A stretch of DNA of 64,000 bases from Thalassomonas sp. RHCl1 (GCF_947387555.1 NZ_CANDNZ010000002.1:310001-374000); one strand, 5' to 3'. Counted from the first letter of the stretch, positions 27,280 through 36,585 are shown. The notes: a model not told the origin generated them from the letters alone. Translations and numbers: made by a program.

Positions 27280-27370
27280 GGTGAGATGGCTGAGTGGTCG
27301 AAAGCACCGGTCTTGAAAACCGGCAAGGGTTTGTAGCCCTTCTAGAGTTCAAATCTCTATCTCACCGCCA
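27280..27370 (+). tRNA. tRNA-Ser(UGA), copy 4
   Basis: Identical to copies 2 and 3; followed after a few bases by the array terminator. Confidence 0.97.
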
Positions 27371-27374
27371 CATT

Positions 27375-27402
27375 AAAAAACCCGCTGCTTAGCGGGTTTT
27401 TT
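27375..27402 (+). terminator. Terminator of the tRNA-Ser array
   Basis: AAAAAACCCGCT, loop GCTT, AGCGGGTTTTTT; starts five bases after the last CCA. Confidence 0.9.
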
Positions 27403-27574
27403 CTTTTTATCTTTCATCGTCTTTTACTTTCCCTTTAATTAAGCTTATTGTTTAGCTGTTATTAGCCCTTTGGCTGGATTAACATCTTAAGCGAAGCTTC
27501 TATTGTTTGTCAGAAAGATGGCTGGCTTGGCTGTATTAGTGATTATTAGTGCGGGTCAAGGAAGGGGCAAAGAA

Positions 27575-27595
27575 AAAGCCCGTTAAACGGGCTTT
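27575..27595 (-). terminator. Terminator of the LprI-like gene
   Basis: AAAGCCCGT, loop TAA, ACGGGCTTT; in the minus direction it is followed by a T-rich run. It lies ~50 bp past the stop. The remainder of 27403-27647 shows no gene. Confidence 0.8.
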
Positions 27596-27647
27596 ACTCA
27601 GGCAGAATAGGGGGCTCTGGTTTCACCTGGCAGGTGAACTTAAGTGA

Positions 27648-28049
27648 TTAATCGAAGCGGCTTAACTCAGCGATCCGGGTTTTGCTGACATCAATAAAAC
27701 ACTTTTTATAAGCCGGTGCGGCTTTTTTTCCCGGTGATAATGCCAGGTATTGCCACCGGCAATTGTTTTCCCTGAAGGTGATAAAGTTGCTCTGGGAGCG
27801 CTTGAACATGGTCAGCGCCGACTCGCGCCCGGTAACCAGTGCCAGCTCTTCCAGTTTAAAAACCTGATTATTGATCCAGGTCTGTAATTCCCGCTCTACC
27901 GAGTCTTTTACAATATCCAGGCATTGCAGGTACTCGCTGTCATCGTCTTTGACTTTTTCGCACTGTGCCAGGGTTTTTGCGGCAATTGCGCTGTTTGGCA
28001 GCAGACTTAGCAGCAATAAGCTGGCGCAGGTAGTAATTGCTTTGTTCAT
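27648..28049 (-). CDS. Exported LprI/DUF1311-like protein
   Basis: 133-aa exported protein. Signal peptide MNKAITTCASLLLLSLLPNSAIA (cleavage near residue 23-24), then a mature domain with four Cys. The second half matches the LprI/DUF1311 pattern: a helix with Arg/Ser before ITFRENNCRWQ, a short loop, and CFIDVSKTRIAELSRF. LprI of mycobacteria inhibits lysozyme; most proteobacterial members are uncharacterised. The first half departs from the family consensus. It lies 33 bp after yciI in the minus direction, so it may be the last gene of a yciB-yciI-this unit. Confidence 0.72.
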   Translation of the reverse strand: MNKAITTCASLLLLSLLPNSAIAAKTLAQCEKVKDDDSEYLQCLDIVKDSVERELQTWINNQVFKLEELALVTGRESALTMFKRSQSNFITFRENNCRWQYLALSPGKKAAPAYKKCFIDVSKTRIAELSRFD

Positions 28050-28082
28050 GTTATTTCTACATTATTAAATATAAGTGAATGC

Positions 28083-28385
28083 TCAGGCCGGCAGCACTTT
28101 CTTATAGGGTTTGACGGTGATCTTTTGATATACGCCGGCAGCGATATAAGGATCATTGTCGGCCCACTGTTTGGCATCCTCTAAACTATTAAACCGGGCA
28201 ATAATCAAAGAACCGGTAAAACCGGCTTCGCCGGGATCTTCACTGTCAATGGCCGGGCAGGGACCGGCAACCAACAGCCTGCCTTCATCCTGCAACGCGC
28301 TTAACCGGGCTAAATGTTGTTCCCGTACCGTTAAACGCAGGGGTAAACTGTTAGGGACATCTTCACTGTAAATTAAATAAAACAT
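28083..28385 (-). CDS. yciI: YciI family protein
   Basis: 100-aa YciI-like protein (dimeric alpha-beta barrel). It starts [17 protein letters not shown]; the conserved His/Arg region is [22 protein letters not shown] and an Asp sits in [13 protein letters not shown]. The exact biochemical role is unknown; the neighbouring family position with yciB is conserved in gammaproteobacteria. It lies 14 bp after yciB, so the two are co-transcribed. Confidence 0.9.
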   Translation of the reverse strand: MFYLIYSEDVPNSLPLRLTVREQHLARLSALQDEGRLLVAGPCPAIDSEDPGEAGFTGSLIIARFNSLEDAKQWADNDPYIAAGVYQKITVKPYKKVLPA

Positions 28386-28399
28386 ACTGTTTCCGTTTA

Positions 28400-28990
28400 T
28401 TAGTCTTTCGTTAGCTCAACGTTTTTTTGTTTGTCTTGAGCTTCTTCCGTGGCCGGCAATCCGTCCTCGGGCAAGTGTTTGTGCAGGGAGATAATGGAGC
28501 CAATGGCAAAAACAAAGGTGAGGCCGGTTAAACCGAAGACCTTGAAGTTTACCCAGGTTTCCTGTTCAAAATTAAAGGCGACATAAATATTGAGTATGCC
28601 GCATAGGGCAAAAAACATCGCCCAGGCAAGATTGAGCTTATTCCAGACGCCTTCAGGCAGGGTCAGGGCTTCACTGAGGAACTGTTTGATCAGGTTCTTT
28701 TTAAAAACATACTGGCTGACAAGTAAGGCCAGAGCAAAAAAACCATTGATCAGAGTAACTTTCCATTTTAAAAAGGCATCATCGTGCAAAAAGATGGTCA
28801 AGCCGCCAAAAACCGCAATTAAGCCAAAAAATACCCAGTTCCTGGTAGGGACCGGTTGTCTTTTGACAAAATAATATAAAATCTGCAGTGCAGAGGTTGC
28901 GATAAGGGAAGCTGTTGCCCAATAGATATCAAATACTTTGTAAAAAATGAAAAAAATAACTAATGGCAAATACTCGAAGATTGCGTGCAT
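28400..28990 (-). CDS. yciB: YciB, intracellular septation protein A
   Basis: 196-aa inner-membrane protein with about five or six membrane helices. It begins [27 protein letters not shown], typical of YciB/IspZ, and has [24 protein letters not shown] and [22 protein letters not shown]. coli YciB interacts with elongation and division machinery and affects envelope properties. The hydrophilic C-terminus ([19 protein letters not shown]) is longer than usual. It is first gene of a minus-strand unit with yciI. Confidence 0.92.
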   Translation of the reverse strand: MHAIFEYLPLVIFFIFYKVFDIYWATASLIATSALQILYYFVKRQPVPTRNWVFFGLIAVFGGLTIFLHDDAFLKWKVTLINGFFALALLVSQYVFKKNLIKQFLSEALTLPEGVWNKLNLAWAMFFALCGILNIYVAFNFEQETWVNFKVFGLTGLTFVFAIGSIISLHKHLPEDGLPATEEAQDKQKNVELTKD

Positions 28991-29178
28991 AAATAACCAG
29001 AGCAGAGAAAATAATCATTAATTCTAACGAAACTGTCTTCAATAGCCAATCAATTATCTTTGCATTATCTGACTAAATGAGCGAACGCCAGTTTTCCGGC
29101 AAGGTAAACTTGCCTGCAGGCTAAGGTATACGGGGCTGTGATTATAACTTTAATGCCATAAATTCCCCTGTGGTTTTC

Positions 29179-29206
29179 TTGATTTACCTAAAATCTAACA
29201 TATAGT
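29179..29206 (+). promoter_or_regulatory. Candidate promoter of the chemosensory island
   Basis: TTGATT (29179-29184), 16-bp spacer, TATAGT (29201-29206), 37 bp before the first STAS gene. It is of sigma70 type; I see no sigma28 or sigma54 pattern in 28991-29243. Confidence 0.5.
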
Positions 29207-29243
29207 TAAAAACAGTTGATCAAAATACTACTGAGATATTAGC

Positions 29244-29540
29244 ATGGAAGCGTCTGCAGTTGCCGTATTTAAGTTACCCGCTGAATTAACCATAGTTCAG
29301 TTAGAGCAGTGCAAAGCCGATATCTTGGAGCTGATCGAAGATAACGATGCCATCACCCTTGACGACAGCGAGGTTGTCAGAATTGATACCTTAGGTATTC
29401 AGTTTTTACTCGCCACAGTTACCCAATTATCATCATTGAATAAACAGCTTATATGGCAATCCCAATCTTCTGCCGTCCAGGCGAGCGTAAAGCAGCTTGG
29501 CTTGAATGAACCTATTTTAAATCAATACCTTAATGTTTAG
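29244..29540 (+). CDS. STAS-domain protein at head of the che operon
   Basis: 98-aa single STAS domain (anti-anti-sigma fold). The phospho-acceptor region reads RIDTLGIQFLL, with Asp48-Thr49 at the place where SpoIIAA-type proteins have Asp-Ser. STAS proteins of this kind switch partners when phosphorylated by an anti-sigma kinase and released by a PP2C phosphatase; both activities are encoded in one protein later in this island (40900). It is the first gene of the che operon, 51 bp before cheY. Its function is not known; possible second client of that switch. Confidence 0.82.
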   Translation: MEASAVAVFKLPAELTIVQLEQCKADILELIEDNDAITLDDSEVVRIDTLGIQFLLATVTQLSSLNKQLIWQSQSSAVQASVKQLGLNEPILNQYLNV

Positions 29541-29591
29541 CTGGAGTCTAGTGCAGACGATTACTGTACCTATTTAGGGAAGGAAGAAATT

Positions 29592-29954
29592 ATGACCAAA
29601 ATATTGGTTGTGGATGACTCAAATTCTATCCGAGACATGGTGAGCTTTACCCTCAAAGGGGCGGGTTATGAGACGGTTGAAGCAAGAGATGGCCGGGAAG
29701 GACTCAATACCGCGCAGGGAGGGGGGTTTGACCTGGTGATCAGTGATGTCAATATGCCCAATATGGACGGCATTTCTTTGTGCCAGGCCCTTCGGGAGTT
29801 ACCCGCCTTTAAATTTACCCCTATTTTAATGCTGACCACGGAAAGCTCCGGAGATATGAAGCAGCGGGGCAAGGCGGCCGGGGCAACCGGCTGGCTGGTG
29901 AAACCCTTTAATCCTGAAAAATTGTTAGCAACCATTAAAAGGGTTGTTCGGTAA
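29592..29954 (+). CDS. cheY: CheY-type response regulator
   Basis: 120-aa single receiver domain. Acidic pocket VVDDS (D8-D9), phospho-acceptor Asp52 in VISDVNMPNMDG, Thr/Ser in MLTTESS, Lys in LVKPFNP. It closely follows CheY of the Pseudomonas/Vibrio Aer2 clusters rather than the flagellar CheY. AAGGAAG ribosome site. It lies six bases before cheA, so its phospho-donor is the adjacent kinase. In related systems this CheY does not control flagellar rotation. Confidence 0.93.
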   Translation: MTKILVVDDSNSIRDMVSFTLKGAGYETVEARDGREGLNTAQGGGFDLVISDVNMPNMDGISLCQALRELPAFKFTPILMLTTESSGDMKQRGKAAGATGWLVKPFNPEKLLATIKRVVR

Positions 29955-29960
29955 CTTATT

Positions 29961-32060
29961 ATGAGTGTCGACCTGTCACAATTTATTCCGACTTTCCTTG
30001 AAGAAAGCTTTGAGGGATTGGCGTTAATGGAGTCCAGCCTGTTGTCACTTGAGGTGGATGATAATGAAACCATCCACAGCATTTTTCGGGCAGCGCATTC
30101 AATCAAGGGAGGTGCCGGAACTTTCGGTTTTGATAAAGTCACCGAATTTACCCATCTGGTGGAAACTTTATTGGATGAAATGCGCGATGGCCGCCGGGTA
30201 ATCGCCTCAGCAGACATAGAATTATTACTTGAGTCGGTTGACTGTATACGCCTGCTGATAGAGTCCGCCCGGGATCAATCCGGTTATGATGAAGCCAAGG
30301 TGGCGCAAACCTCACAGGCCTTGTCAAAGAGCCTGTCACAGGGAGCAAGTTTACCCGGCGCCGAAAATACGCCCGAATCAGAAGGGGAAGCTGAACCGGA
30401 TGCGGTGCAATGGCAGATCAGTTTTATACCTGGCCATCATTTGGTGAAAACCGGCAATGATCCCTTATTGCTCTTTAATGCCTTGGCAGATCTGGGGCCG
30501 CTTGAGCTCAGCGCCCAGGCCAGTGAACTGCCGTCCCTGTCGGATATGGATCCGCAAGAGTTATATTTGAGTTGGCACCTGGTATTAACCTCGGCGGCGA
30601 GTGAAGCTGAGATCCGGGAAGTGTTCGAGTGGGTGGAAGATGAATGCCAGTTAGAACTGGCCCAGTTAAGCGGGCAAGGAAAACAAGATAAGGAGAGTTG
30701 CAACTCTCCTCCTGACGTAACCACAAGCGGTGAGCAAGTCACCGCAGAAGAACTTGCCGAACCGACAACCATAGCTGCTGCAGATAAAAGTCCGGAGAAA
30801 AAGCCGGAGAAGGCCCAGGTTAAAAATAAGCAAGATGCCGGCTCCATTCGGGTCGGGGTCGATAAGGTGGATAACCTGATCAATCTGGTCGGGGAGTTAG
30901 TGATCACCCAGTCAATGTTATCCGAGTTAGGCAATGACTTTGAGCTTTCCAAGCTTGAACGTTTAACCTCCGGCCTTGAACAACTGTTGCAAAATACCAA
31001 AGAGCTACAGGAAAGTGTGATGCGTATCAGGATGTTGCCTATCAGCTTTGCCTTTAACCGCTTTCCACGTCTGGTGCATGATTTATCGAAAAAAACCGGT
31101 AAAGCGATAGAACTTGTTATTAATGGCGAGCAAACCGAACTGGATAAAACCGTGATGGAACAAATCGGCGATCCCCTGGTGCATCTGGTGCGCAATGCCG
31201 TAGATCACGGCATAGAGCCGGCGGAGATCCGCAAGGCCAAGGGCAAGCCGGAGCAAGGGACGATAAAACTCGATGCCTATCATTTAGGCGGCAACATCGT
31301 TATCGAAATCAAGGATGACGGCGGCGGCATCAATAAAGAGGTTGTGCTCAATAAAGCGATAGATAAAGGCCTGGTGGAAGCAAGCAGCAACCTGAGTGAA
31401 AGCCAGATCTTTGATTTGATCTTTGAGCCGGGATTTTCAACCGCCAAGGAGCTTAGCGATATTTCCGGACGCGGCGTTGGCATGGATGTGGTGAAAAAGA
31501 ATATCCAGTCGCTGGGGGGAAGGATCCAGATAGAATCTGAGCAGGATAAAGGTTCGACCTTCAGGGTCAACCTGCCGTTAACCCTGGCGATACTCGACGG
31601 CCAGCTGGTCAGGGTAGGCAGTGAAATTTATGTGATCCCGCTTATCGCTATCGTGGAGTCCTTACAGGCAAAAGCCGAGCTGATTAACCGGGTTTCCGGT
31701 GACATGCTGTTATATCGCCTCAGGGAAGACAATGTTCCGGTATTACCGATTTATCAATTGTTCAGTTTACCCGCCGATACCACAGAAGTTGAAAATTCAC
31801 TACTGGTGGTGGTCGAAGCCGACGGACAAAAGGTGGGGTTAATGGTGGATGATTTGTTGGCGCAGCAGCAAGTGGTGATCAAAAGCCTTAAAGATAATTA
31901 TCAGCAGGTGGACGGGATCTCGGGAGCAACCATACTCGGGGATGGTTCGGTCGCCATGATATTGGATATACCGGGCATGATCCAGCTGGCTATGAAAAGC
32001 GCGCAAAAAAACCAGGCACAGCATTATTCCGCTAACGTCCTGGCAGGAGAAACGGTGTAA
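29961..32060 (+). CDS. cheA: Chemotaxis histidine kinase CheA (Aer2-cluster type)
   Basis: 699-aa CheA. P1 Hpt domain with His46 (FRAAHSIKGGAGTFGF); a P2-like CheY-docking segment (~residues 150-235; WQISFIPGHHLVKTGNDPLL); an acidic linker; P3 dimerisation (~290-355; IRVGVDKVDNLINLVGELVI); P4 ATPase with HLVRNAVDHGIE (N box), IKDDGGGIN (G1) and GRGVGMDVVKKN (G2); P5 CheW-like domain (~540-680). All catalytic elements are intact. It overlaps the next cheW by one base (TAATG). The protein should phosphorylate CheY (29592) and CheB (38181). Confidence 0.95.
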   Translation: MSVDLSQFIPTFLEESFEGLALMESSLLSLEVDDNETIHSIFRAAHSIKGGAGTFGFDKVTEFTHLVETLLDEMRDGRRVIASADIELLLESVDCIRLLIESARDQSGYDEAKVAQTSQALSKSLSQGASLPGAENTPESEGEAEPDAVQWQISFIPGHHLVKTGNDPLLLFNALADLGPLELSAQASELPSLSDMDPQELYLSWHLVLTSAASEAEIREVFEWVEDECQLELAQLSGQGKQDKESCNSPPDVTTSGEQVTAEELAEPTTIAAADKSPEKKPEKAQVKNKQDAGSIRVGVDKVDNLINLVGELVITQSMLSELGNDFELSKLERLTSGLEQLLQNTKELQESVMRIRMLPISFAFNRFPRLVHDLSKKTGKAIELVINGEQTELDKTVMEQIGDPLVHLVRNAVDHGIEPAEIRKAKGKPEQGTIKLDAYHLGGNIVIEIKDDGGGINKEVVLNKAIDKGLVEASSNLSESQIFDLIFEPGFSTAKELSDISGRGVGMDVVKKNIQSLGGRIQIESEQDKGSTFRVNLPLTLAILDGQLVRVGSEIYVIPLIAIVESLQAKAELINRVSGDMLLYRLREDNVPVLPIYQLFSLPADTTEVENSLLVVVEADGQKVGLMVDDLLAQQQVVIKSLKDNYQQVDGISGATILGDGSVAMILDIPGMIQLAMKSAQKNQAQHYSANVLAGETV

Positions 32061-32584
32061 TGAATATACAAGAGCTGGCCCAGGATGTTCCCCGGGTAGG
32101 TGATAACGATATCGAAGGCATAGATTTTATTACCAGTGGTGAGCAATATCTGACCTTTATCCTGGAGCAGGAACAATATGCCGTGGATATCTTATGCGTG
32201 GAAGAAATCAGGAGTTGGGAGCCGCCGACAAAAATTCCCAATTCACCGGAATATGTTAAAGGGGTGATCAATATGCGCGGCATTATTGTCCCCATTTTGG
32301 ATTTAAGGCTGAAGTTTAATATCGGCCAGCCCAGCTATACCGAAGTGACGGTAGTGATCGTCCTGACCCTGGAATCCGAACAGCAGTCCCGCACCATAGG
32401 TTTTGTTGTCGATGCGGTTTCGGATGTATTAAACGCCGATGAAAGCGATATTAAAAAGGCACCGGCCTTTGGCGGTTGTGTGCCCCAGCATTATGTCGAG
32501 GGGCTGGTAAATGTCGGGGATAATGTGGTGACTTTGCTTAATGTCCAGTCATTACAGGCACTGGAGCCGCACCAGCTGAACTAA
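32060..32584 (+). CDS. cheW: CheW coupling protein 1
   Basis: 174-aa CheW. An N-terminal tail of ~30 residues precedes the SH3-like fold: YLTFILEQEQYAVDILCVEEIRSW, then VKGVINMRGIIVPILDLRLKF, GFVVDAVSDVLN and YVEGLVNVGDNVVTLLNVQ. It links CheA P5 to receptor tips. Translationally coupled to cheA. A second cheW follows at once; Vibrio Aer2-type clusters also have two. Confidence 0.93.
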   Translation: MNIQELAQDVPRVGDNDIEGIDFITSGEQYLTFILEQEQYAVDILCVEEIRSWEPPTKIPNSPEYVKGVINMRGIIVPILDLRLKFNIGQPSYTEVTVVIVLTLESEQQSRTIGFVVDAVSDVLNADESDIKKAPAFGGCVPQHYVEGLVNVGDNVVTLLNVQSLQALEPHQLN

Positions 32585-32657
32585 AAAGTATTGTATCTTG
32601 TCGGTAGGCACAGATGAGCCGGTATTGACATAAACGCAATTTGATAAAGGACATGTC

Positions 32658-33146
32658 ATGATGGAAAAAGAGCAAGAATATCTGACCTTTGTGCTGCATG
32701 GGGAAGAGTTTGGCGTTGATATTTTATGTGTCCAGGAAATCCGGGTATGGAGTGCATTAACCCAGCTGCCTAATAAACCCGCTTATATTAAAGGGGTCAT
32801 TAATTTACGCGGTGTCATTATTCCCATCATAGATTTACGCCTGCGCTTTGGTAAGGAGCCGCTGGAATATAATGATCAGACAGTCACCATCATTTTAAGT
32901 AATCATGACAAGCAAAACCCTATGGTGGTGGGGATTGTCGTAGATGCCGTTTCTGAAGTGTATAAATTTAACAGCCGGGCGATCCGTCCGGCACCGTCCT
33001 TTGGTCAGGTGGTTGATAATTGTTTTTTAAAGGGGCTGGCATCAATAGATGACAAATTGATTATTTTATTGGACTCGAAAGCCTTGCTTGATCATGAAGA
33101 ATTATATTGTACTGAAAAGGTAGTGCTTGGCCCGGTTGCAGGTTAA
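32658..33146 (+). CDS. cheW: CheW coupling protein 2
   Basis: 162-aa CheW paralogue: YLTFVLHGEEFGVDILCVQE, YIKGVINLRGVIIPIIDLRL, GIVVDAVSEVYKF, FLKGLASIDDKLIILLD. It lacks the N-terminal tail of the first CheW, so it is the more standard of the pair. It lies 73 bp after the first. Possession of two may let the array mix soluble and membrane receptors or set ring composition; this is inference. Confidence 0.93.
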   Translation: MMEKEQEYLTFVLHGEEFGVDILCVQEIRVWSALTQLPNKPAYIKGVINLRGVIIPIIDLRLRFGKEPLEYNDQTVTIILSNHDKQNPMVVGIVVDAVSEVYKFNSRAIRPAPSFGQVVDNCFLKGLASIDDKLIILLDSKALLDHEELYCTEKVVLGPVAG

Positions 33147-33231
33147 GCGTAAATAAAATAATAAATGCTGGTGAAGTCGTACAGTAAGGACAGAGCTTAC
33201 CGTAATCATTAATGTGTAAGGAATACAGGTT

Positions 33232-36200
33232 ATGACTCCCAAACAGATGACTTTAGTCCGGCAGAGCTGGAAAAAAGTACTACCTATGGCCCCTAAGGCG
33301 GCAGATCTTTTTTATCAAACCTTGTTTGAATTATCGCCTACTCTTAAATCCTTGTTTAAAAATGATATTTCTGAACAGGGAGGGAAATTAATGGCGATGC
33401 TCGACAGCGCGATTAAATTACTTGATAAGCCGGATAAGTTGCTGCCGGCGGTACAAAAACTAGGTCAGCGCCATTTAGCTTACGGTGTTGAGCCCCGGCA
33501 TTATGACCTGGTTGGCGAGGCCTTATTAACAACACTTGCCACAGGCCTTGGAGATGAGTTTACCCCGGCGGTAAAGAAAGCCTGGATTGAGGTGTACCAA
33601 ACCCTGTCTTCGACCATGATAGCCGCGGCCGAGGCCTTAAAAGCACAAGAAGCGCAAGAATTAGCAGAGGTGGAAGCCGCAGCGGACAGGCAGAGGGTGA
33701 AAGCGGCCAATAGTGCTGAATCTGCCGGGGACAGCTCAGCGACTACCGCCGTGAAAGAGCGAAAAACGGTTAATACGGGAAAAGCGAAAACCACTAAGCC
33801 CAAGAGGAAGGCGACTTCTTCTGCAAAGAAATCTGCGCAATCTTCTAAATCAACTCAGCATAAAGAGCCAGCCATGGACAGCCAAACCAACGAAACCGAA
33901 GAACTGGCGGAACGCCTGCAAGGCGCGCTGGAGCAGTCAACTACCGCTATTGTTATGATTGACCGGGACTTTATCATCACCTATGCCAATCAGGCGACAC
34001 TGGATTTATTGAGCCGGCACGAACAGGTTTTTGCCCAAAAGTGGCCGGGCTTTAAAGCCGATAAATATGATGTCATCGGCTCCTGTATTGATGGCTTTTT
34101 GTCCCGGGCCGAGCATCAGTGTCAGTTGCTTAACGATATCAGCAATTTACCCTATCAAACTGAAATTGAGATTGGTGAGTTAACGTTTGAGCTTAATGTC
34201 ACCGCCATTGAAGACGGCAAAGGGGTGTATATAGGTAACTTATTGGAGTGGTGCGATATTACCCAGATCCTGGCCCGGCGCTCTAAAGCCGTGCAACTGC
34301 AGGGGGCGGTTGATCAAAGCGGTACCGCCTGTATCATGATCGACCGGGACTTTACTATCACTTATGCCAATGACGCCACCATCAGGTTATTAAAACAACA
34401 TGAAGCGACTTTTGCGAAAAAATGGCCGGGCTTCAAAGCGGATGCCGATGCCCTGATCGGCAGTAATATCGACGGCTTTCATACCAATCCGGCGCACCAA
34501 CGTAAGTTACTGGGTGATGTCAACAACTTACCCTATCAAACAACTATCACCATAGAAGATTTAAAGTTTGAGCTTAATGTCACCGCTATCCTCGATAATG
34601 GCGGCAATTATATCGGCAATTCACTGGAATGGCAGGATGTAACAGAGGCTTTGGCCCAGAAAAATAAAGCGGTGCAACTGCAAGGCGCCGTGGACCAAAG
34701 CGGCACCGCCTGTATCATGATCGACCGGGACTTTACCATCACCTATGCCAATGAGGCGACCCTGAGATTATTAAAGCAGCATGAAGCCACTTTTGCGAAA
34801 AAGTGGCCGGGTTTTAAAGCGGATGCCGATGCGCTGATCGGCGCCAATATCGACGGCTTTCATGCCAATCCGGCACATCAGCGTAAGTTACTTGGTGATA
34901 TCAATAATTTACCTTATACCACAACCATCACCATAGAAGATCTAAAGTTTGAACTTAATGTCACCGCGATTATCAATAGCGACGGCGATTATATCGGTAA
35001 TTCCCTTGAATGGCAGGATGTCACGGCGGCTCGGCAAAATGCCGTGCAGGTTGGTCGCCTGACTTCTGCGGTGGAAGGCATGACCACCAATTTGATGATG
35101 GCAGATATAGACGGCAATATCGTCTATGCCAATCCCGCGGTGACCGCCATGTTAAAACGTAGGGAAAGCCAGCTACGCAGCGTGTTGCCTTCCTTTAATG
35201 TCGATACCCTGATCGGCACTAACTTCGATACTTTCCATAAAAATCCGGCGCACCAGAAAAACTTGTTGGCGAATCCGGCAAACCTGCCATATGCCACAGA
35301 AATAACCGTCGCGGGGCTAACCTTCTCCCTGACCGGTATAGCTTTGCTCGATAGTGAAAATAACCATTTGGGCACGGCAGTACAGTGGCTGGATTTAACC
35401 GAACAAAAAGATGCGCAAAACCAGGTAGAAGGCTTGATCAGTGCTGCCATTAACGGTGAGCTGGACCGGCGCATCGACACCGATGCCTACGAAGGCTTTA
35501 TGAAAGCCCTCGGCGATAACATCAATAACTTGATGAATGCCATCGTCGAGCCTGTCACCGATGCCATAGATGTAGCTCAGGCGCTGGCCAACGGCGATCT
35601 CACCAATGCCATGGACGGTGAATACCAGGGAGAATTCCTGGCGCTGGCCAATGCCATGAACGGCTCGATTGAAAACCTGAGCAAGATGGTAGATGAAATC
35701 CGCAATGCCTCCACCAGTGTGTTTGAGGCCGCGCGGGAGATTGCCGCCGGTAATAATGAATTAAGTCACCGCACCGAATCCCAGGCATCGAGCCTGGAAG
35801 AAACCGCTTCGGCGATGGAAGAGCTCACCAGCACGGTACAGCAAAATGCTGAAAATAGCACAGAGGCCAGTAAGCTCTCGGGCTCGGTGATGGCAAAAGC
35901 CAGTAACGGCGGTGCTGTGGTGAAAAATGCCATCGAAGCCATGAGTGATATCAATAAATCCAGTAAAAAAATTGCCGATATTATCAGTGTTATTGATGAG
36001 ATTGCTTTCCAGACCAACTTGCTGGCCCTTAATGCCGCGGTTGAAGCGGCTCGCGCCGGTGAGCAGGGACGCGGTTTTGCCGTGGTCGCCGCCGAAGTGC
36101 GTAACCTGGCGCAGCGCTCTGCCGGCGCCGCCAAGGAAATTAAAGGCCTGATCAATGACAGTGTTGAGGCGGTGGGCCAGGGCACTAAACTGGTGGACGA

Positions 36201-36585
36201 AACCGGGCAGACCTTTACCGAGTTGGTGACCGCCATCGAAGAAGTCAGCAATATGATCGGCGATATCGACAGTGCCGGTAAAGAGCAGAGTGCCGGTATC
36301 GGTGAAGTCAGTGCAGCGGTGAGTCAGATGGATGAAATGACCCAGCAAAATGCCGCACTGGTGGAAGAAGCGACCGCCTCGAGTAAGGCGATGGAAGAGC
36401 AGGCGCAATCATTACTCGAACAGGTCGATTTCTTTAATAACGGTGAACAACCAAGTGCGGATGTCGGCAGAAGCCGTGTTGGGGAAGTGGTAAGAAAGCC
36501 TCCGGCAAAAGCCGTAGTGAAACCGGACACCCGGCACAGGCAGCGCCCGGTGACACAAACCGATAAAGAGTGGGAAGAGTTCTAA
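33232..36585 (+). CDS. Soluble globin-PASx4-HAMP chemoreceptor (Aer2 position)
   Basis: 1117-aa chemoreceptor with no membrane segment. Residues 1-~135 are a globin of flavohaemoglobin/single-domain type: Tyr28 (B10 position, DLFYQTLF), Phe42 (CD1) and proximal His81 (GQRHLAYGV). Residues ~140-215 are an Ala/Lys/Ser-rich linker. Four PAS-like domains follow with a 127-residue period (about 228-350, 354-478, 481-600, 605-725); the second and third are almost identical. HAMP-like helices (~730-830) lead to a methyl-accepting signalling domain whose tip ([21 protein letters not shown], near 925) is canonical. The protein ends EWEEF, a xWxxF pentapeptide like the CheR/CheB tether and like GWEEF of Pseudomonas Aer2. 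It sits exactly where aer2 does in che2 clusters. Predicted role: oxygen or redox input to CheA. Confidence 0.9.
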   Translation: MTPKQMTLVRQSWKKVLPMAPKAADLFYQTLFELSPTLKSLFKNDISEQGGKLMAMLDSAIKLLDKPDKLLPAVQKLGQRHLAYGVEPRHYDLVGEALLTTLATGLGDEFTPAVKKAWIEVYQTLSSTMIAAAEALKAQEAQELAEVEAAADRQRVKAANSAESAGDSSATTAVKERKTVNTGKAKTTKPKRKATSSAKKSAQSSKSTQHKEPAMDSQTNETEELAERLQGALEQSTTAIVMIDRDFIITYANQATLDLLSRHEQVFAQKWPGFKADKYDVIGSCIDGFLSRAEHQCQLLNDISNLPYQTEIEIGELTFELNVTAIEDGKGVYIGNLLEWCDITQILARRSKAVQLQGAVDQSGTACIMIDRDFTITYANDATIRLLKQHEATFAKKWPGFKADADALIGSNIDGFHTNPAHQRKLLGDVNNLPYQTTITIEDLKFELNVTAILDNGGNYIGNSLEWQDVTEALAQKNKAVQLQGAVDQSGTACIMIDRDFTITYANEATLRLLKQHEATFAKKWPGFKADADALIGANIDGFHANPAHQRKLLGDINNLPYTTTITIEDLKFELNVTAIINSDGDYIGNSLEWQDVTAARQNAVQVGRLTSAVEGMTTNLMMADIDGNIVYANPAVTAMLKRRESQLRSVLPSFNVDTLIGTNFDTFHKNPAHQKNLLANPANLPYATEITVAGLTFSLTGIALLDSENNHLGTAVQWLDLTEQKDAQNQVEGLISAAINGELDRRIDTDAYEGFMKALGDNINNLMNAIVEPVTDAIDVAQALANGDLTNAMDGEYQGEFLALANAMNGSIENLSKMVDEIRNASTSVFEAAREIAAGNNELSHRTESQASSLEETASAMEELTSTVQQNAENSTEASKLSGSVMAKASNGGAVVKNAIEAMSDINKSSKKIADIISVIDEIAFQTNLLALNAAVEAARAGEQGRGFAVVAAEVRNLAQRSAGAAKEIKGLINDSVEAVGQGTKLVDETGQTFTELVTAIEEVSNMIGDIDSAGKEQSAGIGEVSAAVSQMDEMTQQNAALVEEATASSKAMEEQAQSLLEQVDFFNNGEQPSADVGRSRVGEVVRKPPAKAVVKPDTRHRQRPVTQTDKEWEEF

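Larger units (their letters stand above)
26890..27370 (+). repeat. 195-bp tandem duplication carrying tRNA-Ser
   Basis: The tRNA plus its downstream spacer repeats with a period of exactly 195 bp (26890, 27085, 27280). The two 104-nt spacers differ at only about three bases, showing recent unequal crossing-over. Confidence 0.92.

Noticed and set aside
28991-29243. Sigma28 or sigma54 promoter for the che island
   Set aside because: No TAAA-N15-GCCGATAA or GG-N10-GC pattern found; only a sigma70-like pair.
35761-36408. 215-aa minus-strand frame inside the chemoreceptor gene
   Set aside because: Shadow of the Ala-rich signalling domain; no start site or domain.
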